Positions 12,801-21,481 of a stretch of DNA of 64,000 nucleotides are shown here, in pieces. The notes beneath the pieces were generated by a model. That model was not told the DNA's origin, did not search any database, and saw only the letters and a list, made by a program, of their open reading frames with translations. The stretch is from positions 6,204,491 to 6,268,490 of the forward strand of contig NC_051092.1 of NCBI RefSeq assembly GCF_901709675.1, written 5' to 3'. The stretch's first letter is position 1; every line of letters begins with the position of its first letter. The DNA is from Syngnathus acus (taxonomy: Eukaryota > Chordata > Actinopteri > Syngnathiformes > Syngnathidae). The translations under genes were made by a program, and so were the position numbers.

Positions 12801-15800
12801 GTGAATATACAAAATGACATTTTTTTTTTTTTACTGACGCTCACTATTTTTTATTTTTTTAAGCAATACCTAGTATGGCATAGTTAAAAATAAATCAACA
12901 ATTACAATGGGCAACTTTTTCTGTACTCACTATTCAGACGGGATAATGAGCAGATATTGGCGGACGTGTATTTCAGAAAACTGCTGTAATTAAAGCAAAA
13001 TATTTTAAGGCGTGCCATGGAGTCATCCTACTGTACATTTTTAAAGTTTAAACATGTTTACGTTCCTTTTCAGCTGCATGTTTACAGGTTCTAGGTTTTT
13101 ATTTATATTCAAGGATACAGGGCTTTAACAAGGTGTGTTCACTTTCTTTATCCAAAAATATTGTCTTCGTTGCTGGATATTTAGATCTTGATGTAGTCTA
13201 CCAACATTTGTATTTCATTTCCTTCTTGAGAATCTCTGTAAAGAATTCTTAATCTATTTATGCAATGTCAATATAACTGAAAATAAACCCAAATGATAAC
13301 AATTGTTTGTGCGTTATTATCAGATATGTTAGTTTGCATTACACGACTTAAAATTGAAGTACCGTAATTTTCGGACTATAAGTCGCGGTTTTTTTTCATA
13401 GTTTGGGTGGGGGGGGCGACTTATACTCAGGAGCGACTTATATACATATATATGGTTTTTTTCACTTTTTTGGGCATTTTATGGCTGGTGCGACTTATAC
13501 TCCGGTGCGACTTATAGTCCGAAAATTACGGTAGTTTTCAGTTTTTGTTAATATTTTTTTTAATATTTCCATACCTAACCACACAATTAACAATTGCATT
13601 CACAGCCATCTGTCAAGAAAATCCTCTGTCTACTTTTGCGTTTAGTTGCCCTAACATCACCTACTTGTCATAATGTTTGTCTGTCACATTTGGAACTGTG
13701 AAAGGACAGGAAATAAAAAGCACATGCCATTTATTCATCTCTACTCAATTGAATTTGATACCTGAGCAAAGCTGAAGTGAATCATGTCTCCTGTCAACTT
13801 CTACTGGGCTTTATTTCACTCTATTTCTTTTTCTTCGGGTGATGAGGCTCTTTCACATTTTCTCGATTCTTTACACATGAGGCTTATCAGTTGCTTCTTA
13901 CAAACCTGTAGCCAACTGAAATGGGAACATCAAACTATAACAGTAAGTATTTTTTGCTCCAAAATTAGTGGACCTATTCTTATTTATTTGTGTATCTATT
14001 TATTTATTTGGTTTTGCTGTAGACTGAAAACATTTGAGTTTGAAAGCCATTAGAATCATCGTTCAAGTGGAATCGCATCACTTTTTCTGTCCAATAGGTA
14101 TTTTTTGGAAGAGATGCAGTTATTGCACACAAAATATTTGTTTCTTTTGTTACAAATGATTTTGTGCATTATACAAGTTGTGTATGAGATACAGATTTTA
14201 ACACCAATATTTTAATCAATTAAAGTTTAATTTTATTTTTTTCTTGCTTGATTTATATATTTATGTCAAACTCAAATGTTTCAGTCTCAAACTGAAAATA
14301 AAAGAATTGGCCTCACCATTTCCCTACATTTTGGTTTTCTTTCTTAATTTTTTTGCACTGATTTAGAGGAACCGTCATTGGTAATATATGTAATGTTGAC
14401 ATCCTTTAATGTGATTCCAGCACTCTGTTGCGATATGTTGAATCGTAACTTACTGTGATAGTGCCAGAAGTTGACACATTGTTTTAGCTAACATTAGACT
14501 TGTAGAAATTGAATCTATACTTACTCCTTGCATTATAAGGCTGTGTACTTGTTCTCAAGCTCAATTCAAACAATAACTGTGTATTTAACTTGTCTATTTC
14601 TTTGAGATGGTCTTTGAACTTGAATTGAATTCATTCTCCTTAACCAGTTAGTGTTGTTTTTCATTTCCAGACAGGTCATCTAACATGCATTCGCAGCATG
14701 CCGATAGAAGTTTGACAGCTGGTCCCGGAGAAACATTCATGGCTGTGGAAACCCTCGATGTGCCCAGCATAGAAAAGCCTGCAGAGCAAGATGTCACAGA
14801 GGCAAAGGGGGCTGAAGGTCAGGATGGTTTTCAGTCCATAAATTCAATTACATATAGTGTATGTTGAGCAATAACTCAATTCAAATATCATGAATGCTTG
14901 GACATTAGAATTAGATCTAAGAACACTATCTTGATAGAATAATAGTCCTTTTTTTATTCTTACTGTCTGAGAAGTGTTAGATTTTCTTCTTTTTTGTTTG
15001 TCCTTGAGAATGTAATATGACTAACTTCACTGTCATTGAAATTGGAAAACAAAAGTAGCTGTTCCTAATTTGGTACCGCAACTGGATTTAATCTAATGAG
15101 ATCAAGTGGTAATGATGTTGTGACTTGTAAATACAACTTGATTTTCATTAACCTAATCAAATGATGCTTGCGTTAGTATTTAAACTCCTCTTGAGGTTGG
15201 TAGGGAAATAAGGATGTTCATTGCTGCGCTGTAGCTAGCTTTCCATTAATTACTTCAAGCACTCATCTCTATCAAATAGGATGATGAAACTGTCTCTGAT
15301 AATGCTTGTTCAAACCTTTCTGCCCTTTTAAAACTTTTTTTTTTTTCCTTACTGTTGAATTGATCAAACAGAAATGTCACGTCAATGTCATGACTGATTT
15401 CCAAAGTCAGTACGGGTTGTTGTCTTTTTGTTTCTTGATTGTTTTCCCCCAAATGTGTGCAGGTCACTGTAAGACCAAACACAGTCCTTTTTGGAAGCAA
15501 AGAATCAGAGCAAGTGAGTATATTTCTCTAAAGCTCAACTTTTCCGACTTTTAAATGCATCGTCATGTATGTTGAAAATTGGTAGTGATGATTGTTTTTC
15601 CCCATTAAGCAAATGCCTTATGTAAGCATTGTTTTCTCATCATCCTCCGGCCCCTCCCAGCATTCCCTTTGACATTTGTCAAAAGCTTCCAACGAAGCCG
15701 GCCCCGGCACAAAGACGGACCGGAAACTGTTCCTGAAGTGGATTCTGACTTTGAGGAGATTGAGTCGGCTGAAAAGCAAACAGTACGCTCACTTTCTTTT

Positions 15801-17634
15801 CCTCTCCATGTTGCCAACAGTATTAGGTATTTGATTAAATAGTAATTTGGTGTTCTTTACTCAGACCTCAAAAGCCAAGACACCAGCTGATCCCAAACAC
15901 AGAATTGAGAAGAGCGAAAAGCATCCAAAGCACACAACATGCAACTTGGACTGTCCAAAGAAATGCTTGATCTTATCTCCCAGTGAGAAAGAGAGACTCT
16001 TGAACTGGGACACTCATTCACTTTCAGAGGAAACTTCACTTGATCCAGATGCCAAGACCCCAAAGCAACACCAGGTTGAGACATGACTATCGCTCTCCTT
16101 GTTATAACGCCATGGTCCAACGAGAATTAAGTGGAATTCATTTCACCTCCTAATGACCTGCATTACATATTCCCCTCTGATGTTTTATCAGGTCCAAGCA
16201 GAGAGAGAGGCAGATCAGCCACAGGCAGATTCCGGCCAGCATGGAGAACTAACTGAAAGCCAATTTGCCAGTGCCTCCTCCCTCTCAGCATTCCAGCTTA
16301 TTGCCAACGCCTTCAGGAGGACATTTGGTGTGACCAATCCTTCCAGCAGCTCCAACACAGCCCCCACAATGTTTGTAAAGACACAATTATGTGCCCCACA
16401 TCAACACTGCTCATATTATACAGATTGTACTAGAACCCTTCTTATAAGGTGTCTCTTTCAAATGTTTGATTTTGTGATTAAGTGTTTCTGTGATGAGTTT
16501 CACACTGCGTTTCGGTTTATTTTTCCATTTCACCAGAAGGCCCAGACATGACGGCCAACGCAGACGCAGGCCTATGTCAGAAGGAGAGTTGCATTTTCCC
16601 ATTGCTGAACCAGAGTTATCCAAAGAGAAGAAAGCTAGAAACCACAAGGCTGGGCCGGAGCTGCCGTCTCTGCAGCAGCAAGTCTGCTTGAAGGGCCGCA
16701 GAAACTCTGGAAGGGTTTTCAATGATGACGTTTCGTCACTGCCTTCCAGGAAAGTTACCCTCTTCTCTTCCCTGAGGCTTCGGAAGAGGGAGTCATCAGA
16801 GAGTGACAGGAAGGACCAGGAGCTCCAAAAGGAAATCAGGATGATACTTATCAACCTGAGAAACAAAGGTCAGTATAGTGATTCAACCAACCTGAGATAA
16901 TTAAGAAATTTGTCTAGATTCAAAATGTCTATTGAGCTGAAGACGAGTAAATGGGGTATTTACTTTCAATATGTTTTAGGGGCTGTTCAAATCGCCACAT
17001 CATCCGATTACCGTATTTTCCGCACTGGATTATAAGGCGCACCTTCAATGAATGGCCCATCTTAAAACATTGTCCATATATAAGGCGCACCGGATTATAA
17101 GGCGCACCTTCAATGAATGGCCCATTTTAAAACTTTGTCCATATATAAGATATATACATTTGGCCCGCGGGCCGGACTTTGGACACGCCTGCTGTAGTGG
17201 CTCAATATTGGTCCATATATAAGGCGCACCTGATTATAAGGCGCACTGTCGGCTTTTGAGAAAATTGGAGGTTTTTAGGTACATACACAGAGAGGTGTTT
17301 GCCTTTTCAAAGCAGTTCCAATCAACTGTTTACCAAAGGTGAAATCTAGTGATCAATGGAAACCAGATTCAACTGAACTCAATTTTGAGATTAATTGCAA
17401 AGGGTGTGGATACTTAGCAATATTTTTATCTTTTTAATGTTGTTGTGGGATGCTATGAAGAATTTAAAATAAGAAAATATTTAAGACAGCTTGTGATAAG
17501 GCTAATATAAATTGTGGAAGAATTGAAGTGCTGTGCTGTGAATACTATTCTGCAATACAATAGATAACTTTTATATTTGTTGGACATGTCTTTAATGGCC
17601 AATTTATTAGTCTCTTAGAAACATTGTCAATATT

Positions 17635-17672
<38 letters not shown>

Positions 17673-20337
17673 CTAGCTTCCAGTCAGCAGAGTTTGGAGG
17701 AGCCCAGCTCAACTGATGATGAATGCGAATCGACTCATATGACGGTTCGTACACCTGTATGTAGTTTCTGTAGAGTGCATGTCTGTGTTAGTGTTGTTTA
17801 ATCTTGTGTACATTTTAATAAATGCTGATGAAACCTTCTGGTAACAGGTGTCTTCAAAAAGACAACAAAAGAGGCAAGAAAAGACAGTGGCGCTGCAGGC
17901 CAAACAAGAACAATTAAAGAGGTTGCATAGAGCTCAGGTACATTTGACCTGTACTACTCCATGTTGAACCTACGTATTTCTCTTCACGTGCTATTTTGAA
18001 TATTAATCACCACAGTTTGATTCTGAATACACCGTGTGTGGTTTTCGTTTAGGCGATTCAGCGGCAACTGGAGGAGGTTGGAGAGAAACAAAGAGACCTG
18101 GAGGAGAGAGGAGTGGCCATAGAAAAGGTTATAAGAGGAGAAGCAGGTATTGAATAATGCAGTAGAATGTTGAAAACACATACAGTAGGCTAAATCAGGC
18201 AAGAAAGACTAGAAAAGTCAAACCTCAATAGATGCCCAAACTGAAAATCCCTGCGTTTAATTTTCCTCCCTTCATGTATGCTCCTCTATACAGTGTGTCT
18301 TTAATAATATAGCGCAACAAGTAGAAAATGTGATCTTGCTGCAGTGTTTTTATCCCAGTATATGGTTCAGATTTGATTCGTACAATAGAAAGCTATGCAA
18401 TGACCTACAAAAAAAGTCTCAGCCCTGTGTTCTCCAAAACGTGATGTCTGATCTTCCTGTGTCACCCGCAATCCCCGTGATTTATTCTTTCAATCCCTTC
18501 CGGACCCTGCCCCACCCAATTGTCAATTTTGCCATTCATCCTTGCTTTTGCCTCCTCCTCCAAGGCACTGACAATCAGGAAAATGATGGTGACCAAGCCC
18601 ACCTTTATCAATCCTGGTTCGAACTGGTTTTGGAGAAGAACAGACTAGCACGATACGAGTCTGATCTCATGATCTTGTAAGTGACTGCATCTGGTGGAGA
18701 AATGTGTGACTGGGATGCGCTTTCCATACCTGACCAGTAGAGGTCACTCCTTCCTGTCCGTTTCAGTGCTCAGGAGCTTGAATTGGAGGACATCCAGGGC
18801 CGACTGCAGCAAGACCTTCGACGCAGGATGAGTAAAGACGGTAAATCCCACACAGTCATTGAGCTGATTGTTTGTAGCTTCTCACTTTTTCTTTTCCAAA
18901 GATACAAAGAAGAGTGCCTCTGAGCTCCAGAAGGAGCAGGTGATCCTATCTGAGATTATGAGGACAGTGGAGAAGAGGGACATGCTGGTGTCTAAACTTG
19001 AGGAGCAAAGGCTGATGGAGAGAGCTCAAGACCGAGACTTGGAAAGCCTTGTGCTGTCTAAAGGCTACCAGTTCCATTGGGCCCAGGCTAATGACAGCTT
19101 GGAGTCACATGAGGCAGTGCTGAAGGGTGACTATTAAAAAGACCAGGTCAGATGTCCTAAGACTATGCGCAACACTAGACAAAGTAAGAAAAGTTAACTT
19201 TCTATTTAGCTTTTTGTCATTCATAGCCTTCATCCAAGTCTTGCCTATCATTTTTTTTAATCAATGAAAGAGACTTGAAAGGAAGACTCAAAATCAAACG
19301 AATGACGTAAAAGAAAAAGCTAACAATGTCAATGTACTTTATATTTACTACTTCTGATCATGACTGACTGCCTTTTCGCACACTTTATAATGCAACTGGC
19401 CTGAGGCCACAACTGCTATTTTGTTTTTTTTATATACGTATATATACCTATATAAGATAGATTGGTGACAAATACGTCTTATTGTAGGCTACATAGTCAC
19501 ATTTTATCACATGGACTAACCAAACTCTTTACTTGGGGTTTCAGTTTTTCACAGCTAGAATTTTGTAATTGCATAATGAATCCACAGATGTACAGTATAT
19601 TGTGTTCATTAATATATGTATGTTTGTTTACTGTGTGTTTATGCGTGTAAAACTGTTTTTACGCTGCCATCATGACAAATTGGTGCATCACTGGTGTAAC
19701 GGTAGAGCCGGTATTTAATAGCGGGTCCCTTTCAAACAAAACTCAAACTTCTGTTATGGAATTACTTTTCATTTACAGTAATTATATTCAAAAAGTCATC
19801 AGTGCATTGCTTTCAACACAAAGGTGCGTGAACGTTGAATCTTGTGGGGTAAACCTCTTTATCCATTTAAGTACCTGCTGCATATTGCCTCCGTCACGCC
19901 TCTGATACTACCTCAGAAAGAGGCAAATTTGCAGGTCCAATTTACCCTTCATCATGCACCCAATCAAGAAAAAGACTGTTAAAAGCAGACAAAGAGGGTC
20001 ATTATGAAAGTGGCTGCAGTCTCAGAAGGTGTTTTGTTTTTTCATGTCGCACTCATTTATTTGTAATGTAATGTGAGAAATAGGTGAACAGTAAGGCGAT
20101 TCACTCTTTCATGTACAGTATATCGAGCCAATCAGTGATGCAGTGACCAGATAAATTGCTACATGGTTGAAAATGAGTGTATCTATCCTATATAGCTGTG
20201 AATTTAGCCAGCCACTACTGGTTAGCCAAACTGTATGGGCTAAGAGGATGTCTGTTTAGTGGTATTATTTGATGTTTCTTCATGTTTTTACTTTATACCA
20301 TATGGTTTGTTTTAAAAGGAGCTCAATCTATAATAAA
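165..20337 (+). CDS. mical2: MICAL2, F-actin-methionine sulfoxide oxidase, 3' part of gene (long form)
   Basis: FAD-dependent monooxygenase that oxidises actin methionines and so depolymerises filaments; MICAL2 also acts in the nucleus on actin/MRTF-SRF signalling (family knowledge). The exon chain joins in frame throughout: 165-266, 1225-1380, 2438-2538, 2680-2937, 3028-3143, 3490-3616, 3783-3864, 4126-4273, 4759-4958, 5654-5724, 5988-6050, 6172-6297, 6734-6904, 7053-7274, 7448-7582, 7897-8316, 8436-8537, 8678-8770, 10063-10249, 10346-10410, 11155-11236, 14671-14817, 15463-15513, 15661-15782, 15865-16074, 16192-16370, 16537-16868, 17677-17744, 17848-17937, 18053-18146, 18565-18676, 18767-18840, 18902-19137 (TAA). 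These encode about 1579 aa. The N-terminal part, probably 180-200 residues with the first FAD motif, lies upstream. Order seen: FAD, CH, linker, LIM, linker, bMERB. MICAL3 is the nearest alternative, but the parva-tead1 neighbourhood and the short-form tail favour MICAL2. Least certain are exons 6172-6297 and 8436-8537 and the donor at 16370. Confidence 0.93.
625..657. repeat. (ATT)n microsatellite
   Basis: Imperfect ATT/TTA trinucleotide run in a MICAL2 intron; the surrounding intron 267-1224 is otherwise AT-rich with no recognisable feature before the transposon remnant at 1103. Confidence 0.8.
1103..1188 (+). mobile_element. Small inverted-repeat transposon (MITE) remnant, one end
   Basis: Begins TACCGTATTTTCTGCACTAT and continues with the GATTATAAGGCGCA and CAATGAATGGCCCATTTTAA segments that recur in the copy at 17008. 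The other terminus is missing. It ends about 35 bases before the mical2 exon at 1225. Confidence 0.65.
4126..4958 (+). CDS. mical2: MICAL2 exons encoding the calponin-homology (CH) domain
   Basis: Two exons (4126-4273 and 4759-4958) encode a single type-2 CH domain of about 105 residues. It starts near [15 protein letters not shown], passes [19 protein letters not shown], and ends near the [12 protein letters not shown] helix. The exon junction splits an Ile codon (AT|C). In MICALs this domain lies beside the monooxygenase and modulates its activity on actin; a lone CH domain usually does not bind F-actin strongly. The intron between the two exons (4274-4758) holds a G-run and AT-rich sequence and nothing else I can identify. 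Confidence 0.93.
5265..5520. mobile_element. Possible Tc1/mariner-type remnant
   Basis: The segment around GCTCACAATAATAGTGCC resembles a dispersed fish repeat whose ends read as an AATAATAGT-type motif. No second terminus was found, so this rests on recall alone. Confidence 0.25.
5654..8770 (+). CDS. mical2: MICAL2 linker exons between CH and LIM domains
   Basis: Nine exons give about 468 residues of mostly disordered linker. Exons 5654-5724 and 5988-6050 carry basic clusters (RKRIPK, KRRRKG) that could form a bipartite nuclear localisation signal, in keeping with nuclear MICAL2. Exon 6172-6297 has the conserved [13 protein letters not shown] segment. Exon 6734-6904 has a run of six Glu and a run of six Pro. 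Exon 7053-7274 is rich in Ser-Pro. Exon 7897-8316 (140 codons) is Ser/Thr-rich and poorly conserved. Exons 8436-8537 and 8678-8770 are small phase-0 exons, so most of this block could be skipped in-frame. For exon 6172 an alternative pairing (donor at 6036 with acceptor at 6196) also keeps frame. Confidence 0.75.
6490..6650. mobile_element. Possible pogo/Tigger-like transposon fragment
   Basis: Starts TACAGTGGTACCTTGACTTA, a form like the ends of dispersed TA-targeted elements in fish. The other end was not identified. It lies in the MICAL2 intron 6298-6733. Confidence 0.3.
8771..10062. other. MICAL2 intron before the LIM exons
   Basis: No exon found. It holds an imperfect pyrimidine microsatellite (about 9548-9672) and two homopolymer runs (A at about 9849, T at about 9898). 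Confidence 0.6.
9548..9672. repeat. Imperfect (CCTT)n pyrimidine microsatellite
   Basis: A run of CTTCC/TTCC units interrupted by single-base changes. It opens long low-complexity frames on both strands (Lys/Glu/Gly or Leu/Pro/Ser), which are not genes. Confidence 0.85.
10063..10410 (+). CDS. mical2: MICAL2 exons encoding the LIM zinc-binding domain
   Basis: Exons 10063-10249 and 10346-10410 encode one LIM domain. The zinc ligands appear in order: the CHFC pair, then H and C in FFHREC, giving the first finger; then the CDVC pair and the C/H pair in FYCKMHY, giving the second. The segment [12 protein letters not shown] is near-identical across vertebrate MICALs. LIM domains of this family mediate protein contacts and take part in autoinhibition with the C-terminal region. 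The junction falls in an Ala codon (G|CA). The 1.3-kb intron before it (8771-10062) holds a CCTT-rich microsatellite but no recognisable exon. Confidence 0.93.
11155..11493 (+). CDS. mical2: Alternative terminal exon of MICAL2: short-isoform C-terminal tail
   Basis: The exon 11155-11236 is spliced in the long form, but its frame stays open past the donor to a TGA at 11491-11493, adding about 85 residues. The added peptide contains a GLNWP segment followed by an Arg, then [10 protein letters not shown], then [19 protein letters not shown]. From memory the human 1124-aa MICAL2 ends in a tail of the same design: WP, a helix with LHIRDN, then YELLSLG, LL and EVL. I therefore read this as a real, conserved alternative 3' end and not intron. 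It would give a protein with the LIM domain but no bMERB domain and with a hydrophobic, possibly membrane- or protein-binding helix. Candidate poly(A) signals are AATAAA at 12124-12129 and 13282-13287. Confidence 0.8.
   Translation, partial: DNHNHVTALVLDKERNPVTSDIQTQPPGTLVSLLWRGLNWPRHASRAVCVIPGHLLGCVRECFAALSIHVRSYSHDYVFLYELMSMGCSLLCVMLEVLGQISQEPQLARVLS
11494..14670. other. MICAL2 short-form 3' UTR / long-form intron
   Basis: This 3.2-kb stretch has no further exon that fits the phase-1 junction between 11236 and 14671. It contains candidate poly(A) signals for the short form (12124 and 13282) and an intact small inverted-repeat element (13360-13533). The rest is AT-rich single-copy sequence by eye. 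Confidence 0.5.
13360..13533. mobile_element. Intact short inverted-repeat transposon (MITE), 174 bp
   Basis: Begins TACCGTAATTTTCGGACTAT and ends with its near-perfect inverse (ATAGTCCGAAAATTACGGTA). Internal GCGACTTATA motifs also repeat in both orientations, so the whole element can fold into a hairpin. It has no coding capacity. It is in the MICAL2 intron/short-form 3' UTR and has relatives at 33507 and 36166. Confidence 0.85.
14671..17744 (+). CDS. mical2: MICAL2 long-form exons: disordered region between LIM and bMERB
   Basis: Seven exons (14671-14817, 15463-15513, 15661-15782, 15865-16074, 16192-16370, 16537-16868, 17677-17744) encode a low-complexity, charged region. Recognisable islands are [14 protein letters not shown] (15661 exon), [13 protein letters not shown] (16192 exon) and [15 protein letters not shown] (16537 exon). 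These short basic/hydrophobic stretches are typical of MICAL2/MICALCL. Human MICALCL has been reported to bind ERK2 (family knowledge; I did not locate the docking site). The 16192 exon must end at a GTTTGT donor to keep frame, and the 17677 exon follows a 32-base T run at 17637-17668. Confidence 0.82.
17008..17264. mobile_element. Rearranged MITE with internal duplications and a hAT fragment inside
   Basis: Begins TTACCGTATTTTCCGCACTG. The AAGGCGCACC-TTCAATGAATGGCCCAT unit is present twice in tandem, then a foreign piece (17159-17191) interrupts it, then the AAGGCGCACC motif resumes. It is in the MICAL2 intron 16869-17676. Confidence 0.65.
17159..17191 (-). mobile_element. hAT-type terminal fragment
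   Basis: Read on the minus strand it starts CAGGCGTGTCCAAAGTCCGG and continues into GCGGGCC, the look of hAT/Charlie-type ends. It is about 33 bp and nested in the MITE at 17008-17264. Confidence 0.5.
17637..17668 (+). repeat. (T)32 tract serving as polypyrimidine tract
   Basis: Thirty-two consecutive T, separated by 8 bases from the exon that starts at 17677. It probably acts as the polypyrimidine tract of that acceptor. Confidence 0.85.
17848..19137 (+). CDS. mical2: MICAL2 exons encoding the C-terminal bMERB (Rab-binding coiled-coil) domain
   Basis: Five exons (17848-17937, 18053-18146, 18565-18676, 18767-18840, 18902-19137) encode about 200 residues of charged alpha-helical sequence. 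Landmarks are [71 protein letters not shown] and the terminal [12 protein letters not shown]. This is the bMERB/DUF3585 fold, which in MICALs binds Rab8/10/13/35 GTPases and folds back on the N-terminal domains (family knowledge). In human annotation this part is often assigned to the neighbouring gene MICALCL. Here it is joined in frame to the MICAL2 exons upstream. The stop TAA is at 19135-19137. Confidence 0.93.
19138..20337 (+). other. mical2: MICAL2 long-form 3' UTR with poly(A) signal
   Basis: AT-rich non-coding sequence follows the stop codon. The first well-placed AATAAA is at 20332-20337, giving a 3' UTR of about 1.2 kb. No coding exon or structured RNA is apparent. The probable hAT-like element begins about 50 bases after the signal. 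Confidence 0.6.
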
Positions 20338-20383
20338 ATGTATTTAAATCTATAAATTCCTGCAGTTTTTCATCAATGCTACA

Positions 20384-21091
20384 CAGGGGTGTAGGGGGGG
20401 TCACATTGGACCCAGCATTTCCTAACCAGATTTATGACAAAAATGCCACTTTAAATCTGGACAAAACTCATACAATTGTGCAATGTGTTCTTAATATATT
20501 TCCGAATACATTTCTCAATGCATGTAGAAAAAAAAGAACCTATTCAACAACATAAGGTTTGAAACAAACAAAAAATAAACACATACTGTGATTTTGTTTT
20601 TATTTTGTCCTCCCAGTGCAAAGAACTCTTGCATTAAAATACAAAGAACACATTTAAGCAAAAAAGCAACATTTAGAATTCTGAAGAATTAAGAGCTGTT
20701 TGTGTCATTGTGCTTTTCGAATATGATTTGAGTGAATGAGACATTTAGTGCAGTTTGCAAAATGGTATTGATTGTCAAAATTGGCTGTTATAATGAATCA
20801 GTGGCTGAAATAGAAGTGCGTGATAAGAGTATACACAAATGAAAAGCATAGGAAATGGCATTACTGTATCTAGTCAATTAAGCTCAGAAAATATTGCTTT
20901 CGTGCATTTTATTCCACAAAACCCTGACTGTGAAAGGTATGATAATAAATGACTTATGTTTTCTTAAAGGGTTACTAGAATGCAAATGATTCACGCATGC
21001 CTACGAGGCAACCCAATGAGCACTCCAGTCCTCAGTGAGGTGTTGTCATCCTGGCCACCCCGCTAAAAAAAAAAATCTGGCTACGCCCCTG
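20384..21091. mobile_element. Probable hAT-like non-autonomous element between mical2 and parva
   Basis: The left end reads CAGGGGTGTAG and the right end reads CTACGCCCCTG, an 11-bp inverted pair with one mismatch. The right terminus is of a type I recall as widely dispersed. The 8-bp flanks do not match, so target duplication is not supported and the left boundary may be off. It has no coding capacity. It fills most of the 1.1 kb between the mical2 poly(A) signal and the parva start codon. Confidence 0.4.
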
Positions 21092-21199
21092 GGCTTTATT
21101 CAATAAAGTGTTTATAGTGTGGCTGAAGTGTATACAGTGGATAAAAGGTGCTGTAAAACATTTTTTAAATTTCTCTTGAAATTAGAAAAATCAACCATC

Positions 21200-21481
21200 T
21201 GTTATGATCCAAACAGCGCGTAAATGGAGAGAGGGATGGCTTCCATCATTTGTCCGGCTACCACAGCTCGTTTCCCGCGATGGGTCGCCGCTTCCTCCCC
21301 TGATGTTCTTCCAGAGAGGCGGGGCCTCTAACTCTGACCAACTTCGAGAGGAATTGTGGAATTCCATTTCCGCTTCAGGGAGTCGACCGGGATTTTTCTC
21401 CCAACAAAATTTCAACATCTACGTCAGTTTAGAAAGTTTGACTCAACAAACGTCGAGTTTATTTATTACTCGACAGCGACG
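21200..21481 (+). promoter_or_regulatory. parva: parva promoter-proximal region and 5' UTR
   Basis: More GC- and CpG-rich than the surrounding DNA (for example 21235-21300), directly upstream of the parva start. No TATA box is evident and the start site cannot be fixed from sequence. The start codon has A at -3 and G at +4, a good Kozak context. Confidence 0.5.
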
